DNA of 64,000 bases from Symbiodinium natans (Eukaryota > Sar > Dinophyceae > Suessiales > Symbiodiniaceae). The notes beneath the pieces were generated by a model. The model ran no database searches, was not told the DNA's origin, and saw only the letters and a list, made by a program, of their open reading frames with translations. Within the stretch, counting starts at the first letter, position 1; each line of letters begins with the position of its first letter. Location: contig CAJNDS010000002.1 of NCBI GenBank assembly GCA_905221605.1, positions 300,001-364,000 on the forward strand, given 5' to 3'. Of this stretch, positions 8,956 to 18,260 are shown piece by piece. A program made the translations under genes and the position numbers.

Positions 8956-10400
8956 GGTTTACAGCAGATGTTGGGGTTTGCAGAACACAACTGTCCCACG
9001 AGGTACTGGATTCGAAGTCCCCTACTTACAAGCCTAAGAAAACTGCCATGCTGGACCAGGTTGCAAGGACTAGGGTTGAGGGGCTTTCTGTGCCTTGAAA
9101 CCCGAAACCCGAAACCCGAAACCCTAAACCCTAAACCCCAAACCCTAAACCCTAAACCCTAAATTTGAGCCTTTGGGTTCTCAAGGCCTATTGGGCCTTG
9201 CGCTTTAGGGTTCAAGGCTTCTGGCTTCAAGGCTTCCTGTGAAGGCCGTGGGTTCTTTGATTTTAGGGTTTAGGATTTAGGGTTTAGGGTTTAGGGTTTA
9301 GGGTTTTGGGCTACTGGCCCTTGGGGGCTGTTGTCAGTACGCCTGCAGACTCTGACCCTCGGAATAGATAAAGATGGAGACTTGAAAGCGTTGGGAGAAT
9401 GTAAAAAAGCTTGCTGTTGTTGATTTTGGGGGAGTCTATGGGCTGTTACTTGACAATTGCTTGACTAGAAAAAGCTAGAACATGAGATAACCCGAAACCC
9501 TAAACCCCAAACTGTGCCCAGTGAAGGCAGCAAAGCATCGCTTGACTTCAGCAGAGTGTTTGGGAACCGCAGACTGCCTGAGCTGTTGCAAGAAGTAACA
9601 GGTAGGGTTTGGGCTGTTCCCCTTATACCGACAGTCCTTAATCGGGATTATATGAGGGGGGGTACTAGATTCGCTTTTGAGGCCTGCTAGTATAAGGGGG
9701 AACATCCCAAGGTAGGGTTTAGGGTCGCGGCTTCGAAAATACAGGGACCCTAGGATTATTTAAGGCGAGGTTAAGAGGTTATTCTTTTGAACTTGGTTTC
9801 GGGGGTTTGAGGGGAAAGGTGGGGTGGGGCAGGGAGGAGAGGGCTGGGAGGGGGGGACACCGCAAACATCACCTACTGCTCTTCCCTACTCAAGGCAGGG
9901 GGCCTCGCAGAAGATCAGCGCTAAACTCCTAAAAACCCTAAACCCTAAACCCTAAACCCTAAACCCTAAACCCTAAACCCTAACCCTAAACCCTAAACTG
10001 GCAAGAACTACATCGCTGCTTGCACCGCCTGAACATGCGGCAAGCTGTGCTCCAACCACTTTTCGACCCCAAACCCAAAGGTTTCTAGTTCATGGTTGGG
10101 AGAATATATATATATATATATATATATTTATTTATTTATATTTATTTATATTTATTCATATTTATTTATATATTTACTTATATTTATATTTATATTTCTA
10201 TTTATATTTATATGTATATTCCTTATTGGGTTTCAGTACCCCTAAAAATGCAAAATGGTACCCAACAATGACAAAGGTTTAGGGCTTCGGCTTTAGGGTT
10301 AGCAGGGGGCCTGTGGCCAGAGGAGCTCAGGCTTCTAGATGTCAGGTTTCCCTAAACCCTAAACCCTAAACCCTAAACCCGAAAGGCCGAAACTCCTGCA
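8956..10400. repeat. Patchwork, 9.0-10.4 kb
   Basis: CCCGAAA/CCCTAAA block 9096-9163; TTTAGGG block 9261-9308; CCCTAAA block 9925-10000; CCCTAAA block 10350-10382. AT-rich microsatellite (TA, then TTTATA) at 10103-10230. G-rich DNA at 9800-9860. Other islands are unassigned. Confidence 0.8.
9601..9720. mobile_element. Inverted-repeat element, family A, with flanking GGTAGGGT duplication
   Basis: The element is 9609-9710 (102 bp), TTGGGCTGTTCCCC to GGGGGAACATCCCAA. GGTAGGGT immediately precedes and follows it, consistent with an 8-bp target duplication within telomere-like DNA. The centre has G8TACTA. Confidence 0.8.
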
Positions 10401-10411
10401 AAGCCCTCAAG

Positions 10412-10494
10412 TTGGGATCTTCCTCCTTCTAGTGACAGCCCTTCATGAAGCTTCTGGTACCCCGCTAGTACTTTGTAAGGGGGGAACATCCCAA
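10412..10494. mobile_element. Inverted-repeat element, family A
   Basis: TTGGGATCTTCCTCC faces GGGGGGAACATCCCAA. Flanks CCCTCAAG and CCCCGAAG match at 6 of 8 bases, a possible decayed target duplication. Confidence 0.7.
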
Positions 10495-10499
10495 CCCCG

Positions 10500-10808
10500 A
10501 AGCCCTGAAAATCTGGACACACAAACCTAAAACCCTCAAAACCCTAAACCCTGAAACCCTGAAACCCTAAAACCCTAAAACCCTAAACCCTGAAATCTGG
10601 ACACACACACACACAGAGAGACCTAAAACCCACAAAACCTGAATCGGTCTCGCTGCTTGGCTTGGCCACTGGACGCCTGCAACCAGATCCTTGGATGCAC
10701 CGGCGGCCCGAAACCCTAAACCCTAAACAGGGTTTGGGGTGTAGGGTGTAGGGTGCGGTTTAGGGTTTCGGGCTTACTTTAGGGTTTAGGATTTAGGATT
10801 TAGGGTTT
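10500..10808. repeat. Octamer-type and heptamer-type repeats, 10.5-10.8 kb
   Basis: CCCTAAAA and CCCTGAAA octamers at 10525-10590, an AC/AG microsatellite near 10600-10620, CCCTAAA at 10710-10728 and mixed GTAGGGT/TTTAGGG at 10728-10808. Confidence 0.85.
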
Positions 10809-11015
10809 GGCAGACGCCCGCAGTTGCACGGCAGTCTTGCAGGCTTCTTTAAGGCTGGCAATCAGTTTCGCCAGGCGAAAGTACTGTTTTTTCCGGCGTT
10901 TCATGCTTGTGTCTGCTACCGACTATTTGCCAGCGACGTTTTTGCCACGCATAAAAGCGTCATTCAGGTCTTTCCCGCTGTCTTAGAAGCATTTGAAACG
11001 GCTTCACAAGAATAG
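10809..11015 (+). CDS. Coding-like island, plus strand, 68 codons ending in TAG; family unrecognised
   Basis: The frame emerges from a degenerate TTTAGGG block (10709-10808) and ends at TAG 11013-11015. It reads as an aromatic, mildly hydrophobic segment (GFFKAGNQFRQAKVLFFPAF, then HACVCYRLFASDVFATHKSV and VLEAFETASQE). There is no ATG; the first in-frame TTG is at 10824. No motif is recognised. The next unit is an inverted-repeat element at 11043-11149. It may be a terminal exon or gene fragment; the assignment rests on composition and absence of stops. Confidence 0.35.
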   Translation, partial: GRRPQLHGSLAGFFKAGNQFRQAKVLFFPAFHACVCYRLFASDVFATHKSVIQVFPAVLEAFETASQE

Positions 11016-11042
11016 GCACCCTGATAACGTCCCTCTTACCTT

Positions 11043-11149
11043 GATAGCCCAGTAACCATATTATAATCAGGGCGCCCTTTTTTGGGTTGGTTATCTTATA
11101 CGGGAACCCATAACCCAAAATAAAGGGTCAAGGGTACCACTGGGCTACC
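11043..11149. mobile_element. Inverted-repeat element, family B
   Basis: GATAGCCCAGTAACCATAT faces GTACCACTGGGCTACC; the body carries CCCTTTTTTGGGTTGG and a matching ACCCAAAATAAAGGG arm. CCCTAAA repeats begin 3 bp after its end. Confidence 0.75.
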
Positions 11150-11625
11150 AAAACCCTAAACCCTAAACCCTATACCCTAAACCCTAAACCCTAAACCCTA
11201 GACCGAGGCTTCTGCCTCTTACCGGTGCGTGCAGTTGGCCAGGGCATGCATGCCCGCACGATGAGAACGTCCATGTTACCCGTGCGTGCGAGCGTGCTGA
11301 TGCTAGCTCTTGGGATTTGGGGAGCTGGAGTCCACGTTGTTACTTAAGGTTTAGGGTTTAGGGTTTAGGGTAAGGGTTTAGGGTTTAGGGTTTAGGGTTT
11401 AGGGTTTAGGGTTTAGGGTTTAGGGTTTAGGGTTTAGGGTTTAGGGTGTAGGTTTTAGGGTTTAGGGTTTAGGGTTTAGGGTTTAGGGTTTAGGGTTTAG
11501 GGTTTAGGGTTTAGGGTTTAGGGTTTAGGGTTTAGGGTTTAGGGTTTAGGGTTTAGGGTTTTAGGGTCTGAATCGAAGGCTGCCTGCTTGCTCTAAGTGG
11601 GCTTAGGGTTTGGGGATTAGGCTTT
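11150..11625. repeat. CCCTAAA block and a long TTTAGGG array
   Basis: CCCTAAA at 11150-11205, then a unique island (11206-11344), then about 32 TTTAGGG units at 11345-11570 with a TTAAGGG-like start and one GTAGGTTTTAGGG break. Confidence 0.95.
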
Positions 11626-11870
11626 AGGGTTTAGGGTTCCTGCCGTTGTGCCTACGAAAGACGTTTCAGATGTCGCGTAACCAAGCAGATGGTCAAGTAT
11701 CGAGTCATTCACGTTTTGAAGTGGTACCTGGGCTCTGCTTGATACACTACAAGTCCTTGGGGCTTGCAGATGGATCTTGGAATTCATTTGTGCCTCAGCA
11801 AGCGGGGTACCTTTGTTCATCGCCGTTTCGCGGCCCTTCGCACCCCTTCCATGCTTAGAGATTGTTCGTT
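11626..11870. other. Unique island with long frames on both strands
   Basis: Plus (11646-11858) and minus (11617-11820, with VPLQNVNDSILDHLLGYATS) both read plausibly, so I do not assign a gene. It lies between telomere-like blocks. Confidence 0.3.
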
Positions 11871-13306
11871 TGAGGTTGAGGGTTGAGCGTTTAGGGTGTA
11901 CCCAAAATCGTAAACCCTAAGCCCTAAACCCTAAAACCTCGACCCTGAACCCTAAACCCAAAACCCTAAACCGGGCTCAAGTGCTTTTCTGCCAGGTGGC
12001 CGAAAACGTCGCAGGTTGACTGCCAGGTATGGCAAGAGGCCAACCGGAACCCAGTACAGTAAGACGACCAGGAATGCCTCCAGACAAAAAAGGGGCCAAG
12101 GGACTAACGGTCTTTTCCTAAACCCTAGCCCTAAACCCTAAACCCGAAACCCTAAACCCGAAACCCGAAACCCGAAACCCTACCCTAAACCCTAAACCCT
12201 AAACCCGAAACCCTAAATCCTGAACCTGCAACCCCCAAAACCTAACAGAAAATCCGCGGAAATCAACAAGCCGTAGACGGGGAATGCACAAGCCTCCTTT
12301 AGTCTGGACCCAAGCGCCCATAGGGTTTGGGGTTTAAGTATCCTAAACCCTAAACCTTAAGCCCTAAACCCTAATTCCTAAACCCTAAACCCTAAACCTT
12401 AAACCCTCCATCTCTGTTTCTTGTCGCGTGCACAACCCTGCCCTTCCAGAGGCGGACAAAATCACAGGGACCCTAATGGGAACCCCCCAATAGGGAACCC
12501 CAAGAATAAAGTAGGAATCTAATAGGAATACACCTACCAGGGTCCTAATGTTCCCTTTGTATTCCTACTATTTTCTTGAGGTCCCCCCATTCGGGATTCA
12601 CATTAAGGTCCCTTTCAAAACGGAAGGAGGACGCGCGGAGAAAGAATGACATGAAATCCCTAGCTGCTTTCAATGGTTTGCCCCCTCCTCTGCGTCACTA
12701 CTGTCACAGAAGAAGAAGAAGAAGACTCAAAAGAGGCAACCTGAATCTACCATGCACCCCTAAGGTTGTACCCTTGAGTTTGGAGGGCCTTTTTAAAGAC
12801 CCCCTTAAGAAAATAGAAGGGCCACATTCGCAGTGCAGCAAAGGAACCTCTTAGGGGTACATCCCAAGGGCTACGAGCTTTATTCCTTTTCACGAAACCC
12901 GAAACCCCCAAAGCCTAAAAGATTGGCGCTCACAAGGAAATGAGAGGAAAGCGGAGGGGTACTTTTCTGGGGGGGGGGGGGGGGGGTGAGGGCTGTCCTT
13001 ATACGGGGAATGCTACAACACTTCCGTAAATCCTAAACCCCAAACCCTCAACCCTAAACCTTAAACCCTCAACCCTAAACCGGAACCCTAAACCCTCGCT
13101 ACGCCTTTTGACTCTAAAGCATGAGGCCATCCTCTCCCGAGCCTGGTAGGCTGAGTCGTACTCCGACAAGACCTGCCTGGGCTTGGGATGTGTTTTGGGG
13201 TTTAGGGTTCAGGGTTCAGGGTTTAGGGTTTAGGATTTAGGGTTTAGGATTTAGGGTTTAGGATTTAGGGCTTAGGGTTTAGGGCTTAGGATTCAGGGCT
13301 TAGGGT
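11871..13306. repeat. Patchwork, 11.9-13.3 kb
   Basis: CCCTAAA-type blocks 11905-11975, 12116-12235 (CCCTAAA/CCCGAAA), 12335-12410 and 13025-13095; TTTAGGG/TTTAGGA block 13198-13306. Family R element at 12466-12613. GAAGAA microsatellite at 12710-12725. G18 run at 12969-12986. A frame at 12576-12854 includes element DNA and is not called. Confidence 0.8.
12466..12613. mobile_element. Inverted-repeat element, family R, 148 bp
   Basis: AGGGACCCTAATGGGAACCC to GTAGGAAT at the left pairs over about 50 bp, imperfectly, with ATTCCTACTATTTTCTTGAG to TTAAGGTCCCT at the right. Confidence 0.7.
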
Positions 13307-13424
13307 TTCGGGTGTGGCTGCCGGATCAAAAAAAATAAAAAAGGATCAAAAAAAAATAACGCAGCCCAGGATCAAAAAACAAATAAAAAAGGATCAAAAA
13401 GAAAATAAACTTCGACTTCGAGTA

Positions 13425-13690
13425 CGAAAACTCGAGTTTTGGTACGTTTTCGGAACCCGATCGAGGACCCTCTCACACGAAACGCGTGTCGACGTGCTAA
13501 AACTCGAGTTTTGGAAAGGTTTTCCGGGCACGATTGACGACCCGCCCTCTCACACGAAACGCATCTCGAGGCGCGAAAACTCGAGTTTTTGTACGTGTTC
13601 GAAGCACGATCGACAACCCTCTCACACAAAACGCATCTCGAGGCGCTTAAACTCGAGTTTTGGTACGTTGTTCCCGACGCGATCGACCAA
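13425..13690 (+). repeat. Tandem repeat, four units of 72-77 bp (left inverted end)
   Basis: CTCGAG recurs at 13431, 13503, 13580 and 13652. Each unit carries AAACTCGAGTTTTGG, a GATCGA or GATTGA core and CTCACACGAAACGC. Two inverted units are at 15437-15575. Confidence 0.85.
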
Positions 13691-14226
13691 TATATTCTGC
13701 ATATCTATACTTATTTTATTGATATTTATGTTTCTATTAATATCAATATTATTATGATTCATATTAATTTAACATAACATATCATGTACAATATAAAATA
13801 TTATCATGGAATATATAATAAAATATTGAAAAAACAAACGGCAATATAATATACTATATTAAAATGGATATCATATAAGATATCATAAAAAATACATTAT
13901 AAAACATATGAAATAATATAATATAATGTAATATAATATAAAATAGTAGTTTATGATATACTATAAGATAATAGTTTATGATATAATATCATATAATACA
14001 AACTGTTTCATTTATAGTACAAAACATAGAATAAATAATACTTAATATTTAATGTCTAATATATATATATATATATAGCCTTCAATAAATGTGTATAATA
14101 TAATATAATATTATATAACTATATTATGATACTTAATATCTAAGACCTAATTCGAAATATAAAATACATAATAATGGGAATTTATAATAAACTACATATA
14201 AAATATAAAATATAATGTATGATATA
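13691..14226. other. AT-rich segment inside the composite element
   Basis: Almost entirely A and T, with many overlapping ATATAATA motifs. No coding frame beyond about 60 codons. It forms a sharp composition boundary with the GC-containing tandem units to its left. Confidence 0.8.
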
Positions 14227-14580
14227 AATACAATAGTAGTAATAGTAGTAGTAGTAGTAATAGTAGTAGTAAATATAATAGTTAGTAGTAGTAGTAATAG
14301 TAATAGTAGTAGTAGTAGTAGTAGTAGTAGTAATAATAGTAGTTTAGTCGTAGTTTAGTCGTAGTACTAGTTACTAGTAATAGTACTAGTAGTAGTAATA
14401 GTAGTAGTAGTAGCAGTAATAGTAATAGTAATAGTAATAGTAGTAGTAGTAGTAATAGTAATAGAAGTAGTCGTAATAGTAATCGTAATAGTAATCGTAG
14501 TAGTAGTAGTAGTAGTAGCAGTAGTAGTAGTAGTAATAATAATAATAGTAGTAGTATAATAGTAGTAATAGTAATAGTAA

Positions 14581-14614
<34 letters not shown>

Positions 14615-14788
14615 CGTAGTAATGGTAATACTAGTAGTAGTAATAATAAGTGTATAGTAGTAATAGTAGTAATAATAATAGTAGTAACAGTTGTAGGAAT
14701 AATAATAGTAATAGTAATAGTAGTAGTAATAGTAGTAATAATAATAGTAGTAGTAGTAGGAGCAGCAGCAGCAGTCGCAGTCGCAGGA

Positions 14789-14853
<65 letters not shown>

Positions 14854-14923
14854 ATAGTAGTAGTAGTAGTAGTAATAATAATAGTAGTAGTAATAGTAGT
14901 GGTAGTAGGAGTAGTAGTAGTAA

Positions 14924-14986
<63 letters not shown>

Positions 14987-14987
14987 C

Positions 14988-15039
<52 letters not shown>

Positions 15040-15050
15040 ATAGTAGCAGT
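14227..15050. repeat. TAG/GTA triplet array, about 820 bp
   Basis: Runs of AGT triplets with scattered AAT, CGT, AGC and GGT variants; the longest pure stretches lie at about 14790-14850 and 14935-15040. All long frames here (poly-Tyr, poly-Leu, poly-Thr, poly-Val) are translation artefacts. Confidence 0.95.
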
Positions 15051-15057
15051 CCCAGTT

Positions 15058-15353
15058 GCAAACAATGCTCGCATCATGGGTCTCGAAGAGACGCGTAGGC
15101 TTTGAAGCAGGCTTGCGCGATTTAAAAAAGCGGGGGTCTGGCAGCCCTCCCCCCCCCCCCACACACGCAAACACAATGCTCGCATCATTAATGTCGAACA
15201 GACGCTTATTTTCGAAGCAAGCTTACGTGACTTAAAAAGCGGGGGGGTTGGGGGGGGCGCAGCCCCCCCCATTTGCAAACACAATCCTCGCACCATGGCT
15301 TTCGATACACGTGTATGCGTTGAAGCAAGCTTGTGCGACTTAAAAAAAGAAGC
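15058..15353. repeat. Three diverged tandem units of about 80-110 bp
   Basis: Units begin near 15058, 15168 and 15275 with CAAACACAATGCTCGCA-like starts and share GAAGCAAGCTT and a CTTAAAAAGCGGGGG motif. GAAGCCA short repeats follow at 15354-15432. Confidence 0.75.
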
Positions 15354-15432
15354 CAAGAAGCATAAAGCTAAAAGCCGAGGAGAGCCAGGAAGCCAGGAAG
15401 CCAAGAAGCCAAGAAGCCAAGAAGCCGTGAAG

Positions 15433-15634
15433 CCAAGAGTCAGAACTCGGGGTTTTAACGCCTCGAAATGCGTGTCGTGTGAGAGGGTCGTCAATCGTGC
15501 TCTGAAAACGTACCACAACTCGAGTTTTGGCGTCTCGAGACGCGTTTCGTGTGAGAGGGTCGTCGATCGCGGCCTTATTTTTTTTGATCCTTTTTTATTT
15601 TCTTTTTGATCCTTTTTTATTTTTTTTTGATCCC
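15433..15634 (-). repeat. Right inverted end of the composite element
   Basis: Two units of the 72-77 bp repeat in reverse orientation (GTGTGAGAGGGTCGTC, ACTCGAGTTTTGG), then three TTTTTGATCC motifs separated by T-rich spacers, mirroring 13322-13425. Confidence 0.8.
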
Positions 15635-15705
15635 TATCCCTTCGGGTGTAGGGTCTAGGGTTGGGGTTTAGGGGTTTACGGCTTAGAGCTTCGGGTTGTA
15701 TGAGG

Positions 15706-15781
15706 GTTTACAAAAGTTAGGGACCCCTGATATAGACCCTCTTATATAAGCTACCCCTACTTTCGGAAACCCCGTGTAGGG
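15706..15781. mobile_element. Partial inverted-repeat element, family D
   Basis: GAGGGTTTACAAAAGTTAGG faces CTACTTTCGGAAACCCC, the family ends; the centre is shorter than in other copies. Confidence 0.55.
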
Positions 15782-16015
15782 GTATGTAGCCTCAAGGGTT
15801 TCGGGGCTTGGGGGTTCGGAGTTTAAGGCCTTCGGGCTGAGGGCTTTGGGCGAACTGGACCTCAAAGCAACCGAACTCACAGCAACCTGGGTTTAGGGTA
15901 TTGAGGTCATCTCGGGAAGGAATGACCCCTCTCCCCCGAAACCCTACCCTAAACCCCTACCCCAAGCACTAAACCAGGGTCTTGAGGCTGCAGGAATCCC
16001 GTAGTAGGCGAGGAA

Positions 16016-16046
<31 letters not shown>
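16016..16046 (+). repeat. Run of 31 G
   Basis: Uninterrupted G tract; assembly length may be unreliable. Confidence 0.95.
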
Positions 16047-16048
<2 letters not shown>

Positions 16049-16209
16049 GGGGGAGTGTTAGGGTTTAGGGTTTGTAAAGGGTTTAGGGTCTAGGGAATAT
16101 AAACCCCAAACCCCTATAGCACCACCCATGAACTACCTAACCCTCCAGGTATACGTAGGGTTGTATCTAAGCTAGGGCTTTCGAGACATTCTGGTAGAAC
16201 TCGCGCATG

Positions 16210-16323
16210 TCCTCGCTGTTGAGATGCCGCAAAGGACTCTGGGAGGTCGAGGCGGCGCAAGTGCTCAGCTTGTTGCACGCTGGCGCACAGGAAGCGGTTG
16301 GTGCTCGTCTGGTGCAGCTGCTG
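16210..16323 (-). CDS. Exon-like island, Gln-rich
   Basis: On the minus strand, after a possible acceptor ACTCAG, the frame reads QQLHQTSTNRFLCASVQQAE, then HLRRLDLPESFAASQQ. Near the distal end a neighbouring phase looks better (NSEDMREFYQNVSKA), so a frameshift or intron edge is possible. No family recognised. Confidence 0.22.
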
Positions 16324-16748
16324 AGTGGGATAAGGACTGCAGTTCTGATGCGGAGATGTAGGGCTAACAGCTTGATCTCACCCTGAACCTTCAGCCCTGA
16401 GCGCGCAAAATCCTACTATCCCTCAAGCCTACACGCCACCTCGTGGACTCTGGCTTGTCTACATCGACTCAAGGTGCTGAAGGGTTTAGGGTTTAGGGTT
16501 TAGGGTTTAGGGTTTAGGGTTTAGGGTTTAGGGTGGGGTTTGCAGGGCATGTAGGGTTTGTCGTGCTTGTGGGGCCTCATGAATTGGGGGGGGGGCGAGA
16601 CAGGGAAGGGCTGTCACGAACTTGGGCATGTGGTGCCAGTAGGGGCCCCCAAGTCTAGGGTTGCGTGTTTAGGGTTCCCAAAGTTCTACGTAGGGTGGTG
16701 CGGGCCCGATATTTAGCTTACAGCTCCCATGCCGTATAGTAGGGGGTT

Positions 16749-17040
16749 TAGCCTAAACCCTAAACCCTAAACCCTAAACCCTAAACCCTAAACCCTAAAC
16801 CCTAAACCCTAAACCCTAAACCCTAAACCCTAAACCCTAACCCTAAACCCTAAACCGAGCCTAAGTCTAAGTTTCAGTTCTTGGGTGTAGCGCCGAGGAG
16901 CATCCCAAGCATGATGCTGGCGGAAGAGGCAATGACGGCAAGTTCTCCGCCCTAATTAAACCCTAAACCCTAAACCCTAAACCCTAAACCCTAAACCCTA
17001 AGACCCTAAGACCCTAAACCCTACGCCCTAGACCCTAAAC
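16749..17040 (-). repeat. Two CCCTAAA arrays around a unique island
   Basis: About 15 units at 16749-16855 and about ten at 16955-17040, the latter decaying to CCCTAAG and CCCTAGA. The island 16856-16954 is not assignable. Confidence 0.95.
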
Positions 17041-17682
17041 TCATGCTAGGCCCGCATTTCATCCTGAAAGATGCCTGTCCCAATTTGTAGCGTCGGTCGC
17101 ACGCCCTGTATCGCCCTGGTGCCTGATTCTGGGTTCGGTTTCGGATTTACCCTTAACCCTACACCCTCAGCTGATATCTTTAGGCGTTGACGTGCCCGAA
17201 GTACTCTGTAAACCCTAAAGGCCCTTGTGGGTAGCTGTTTCGAAACTCGAAACTTTGCCACGTCCTTTTGAACCAAAGACATGAAGAAGGATGGCGAGGT
17301 CGGCTTTCGACTTTTTACAGTGTCAGGTTCGAAGCTGGGAGTTTAGGGGTGAGGTTACTAAACCCTAAACCTTAAATCCTTAGGGTTTAGGGTTTAGGGT
17401 TTAGGGTTTAGGGTTTAGGGTTTAGGGTTTAGGGTTTAGGGTTTAGGGACTCTGCACCCTAAACCCTGAAGAACCCCAAACCCCTAAAGCCTAGACTCAA
17501 AGCCCAAAAAACCCTTAACCCTTATGAGGTCTAAACCCCAAACCCACATACTTTCGCGTACCCTGAAATCTGAACCCTAAACCAGTAAACCCTAAACCTA
17601 AACCTCAAAGGGGGCCTCTCAATCGCGTATGCTTGTTCCCCAAAGACAGCATCGTGGACTTTGGGTTTAGGGTTTGGGGTTT
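17041..17682. other. Island with a minus-strand frame, then TTTAGGG array
   Basis: A minus frame (17046-17282) ends GTRAIQGVRPTLQIGTGIFQ and DEMRA; its 5' part is partly repeat-derived, so I only note it. TTTAGGG array (about 10 units) at 17376-17450, then degenerate CCCTAAA to 17610. Confidence 0.4.
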
Positions 17683-17791
17683 CCCAAAGAGCCCAATACC
17701 CCTTAATTAAGGAATATACCTTAAATCCTATTAAGGATCCGTATTTAGATTAAGCAATATTCCCTAATTAAGGGATATTGGGCTCTTTGGG
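17683..17791. mobile_element. Palindromic element, family P, 109 bp
   Basis: CCCAAAGAGCCCAATACCCC with TTAATTAAGGAATAT at the left pairs with ATATTCCCTAATTAAGG and GATATTGGGCTCTTTGGG at the right, nearly perfect over about 35 bp. It sits directly in TTTGGGG/TTAGGG repeat. Confidence 0.85.
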
Positions 17792-17889
17792 TTAGGGTAA
17801 TAGCAACCATATCATCATCATAGCTACTACTTGCTTCAGAAGCCCTTGATTGGGTATGGGGTTTCGGGTTTAGGGCTTGCGTTTCCTAA

Positions 17890-18000
17890 CAGTTGCTCAA
17901 GAACCACCCAAACAGAAAGAATCATAACTCCTACATTGTCCTTTCAGGACGAGGTTTAGTTCTATTTTCTTTGGGGCGGAGTCTTAAGCAGATACTAGCT
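17890..18000. mobile_element. Inverted-repeat element, family C (diverged)
   Basis: GTTGCTCAAGAACCACCC faces GGAGTCTTAAGCAGATACT. Shared with copies at 19962, 46187, 48232 and 51874. Confidence 0.6.
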
Positions 18001-18009
18001 GAGGGTATG

Positions 18010-18260
18010 TTGCAGTTGCTTATGGGAACAAGATTGAGGGTCCCTTCTCGGGGTCCCTCCTTATATCCCTTAAACCTACAAGGAGTGGCCCCCCTGGCTA
18101 TAAGTAGAGTTATAAGGACCCTAAATTGGGTTATAAGGATCCTACCTACACACGACACCCTCAATTGGGCTATCAGGGCCCTAAATTGGGTTATAAGTCC
18201 CTTAACTACAGTTAGGCGCAAATTGGGTTATAAGTCCCTTAACTACAGTTAGTATAGCAA
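18010..18260. mobile_element. Nested inverted-repeat material with AAATTGGGTTATAAG repeats
   Basis: AAATTGGGTTATAAG occurs three times and the related TCAATTGGGCTAT once between 18123 and 18240; a TCCCTTAACTACAGTT segment is duplicated exactly. GGGTCCCTCCTTATA and a complementary GGGGCCCCTCCTTGTAGAGG lie near the ends. Confidence 0.5.

Larger units (their letters stand above)
13307..15649. mobile_element. 2.3-kb composite element with long inverted ends and a possible 9-bp target duplication
   Basis: Left end 13322-13690: repeated GGATCAAAAA/AAATAAAA motifs, then four tandem 72-77 bp units each carrying AAACTCGAGTTTT and CCTCTCACACGAAACG. Right end 15433-15633: the same material inverted, two units then the GATC/poly-T motifs. 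Inside are an AT-rich segment, about 820 bp of TAG triplets, and three 80-110 bp tandem units. TTCGGGTGT occurs at 13307-13315 and 15641-15649, each exactly 12 nt from the terminal GATC. Long inverted ends with sub-terminal tandem repeats and 9-bp duplications are typical of Mutator-like elements. No transposase frame is present, so it would be non-autonomous. The 9-mer resembles the TTTCGGG/GGGTGTAGGG variants common here, so chance is possible. Confidence 0.55.
15650..16750. repeat. Patchwork, 15.6-16.7 kb
   Basis: Mixed TTTAGGG at 15643-15690; family D part at 15706-15781; CCCTAAA at 15937-15975; a run of 31 G at 16016-16046; TTTAGGG at 16058-16095; eight TTTAGGG units at 16480-16535. 16536-16750 is unique DNA with no recognisable gene. 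Confidence 0.8.

Noticed and set aside
8960-9030. Box B-like GGATTCGAAGTCCCC
   Set aside because: No matching box A, acceptor stem or anticodon arm could be drawn.
11617-11858. Genes on both strands of the 11.6-11.9 kb island
   Set aside because: Plus and minus frames look equally plausible, so no strand can be supported.
12576-12854. 92-codon plus frame with an Arg run
   Set aside because: Begins inside the family R element and includes a GAAGAA microsatellite.
14282-15518. Frames of 150-295 codons of poly-Leu, poly-Tyr, poly-Thr, poly-Val or Ser/Asn
   Set aside because: They are translations of the TAG/GTA triplet array in several phases on both strands; no non-repetitive domain.
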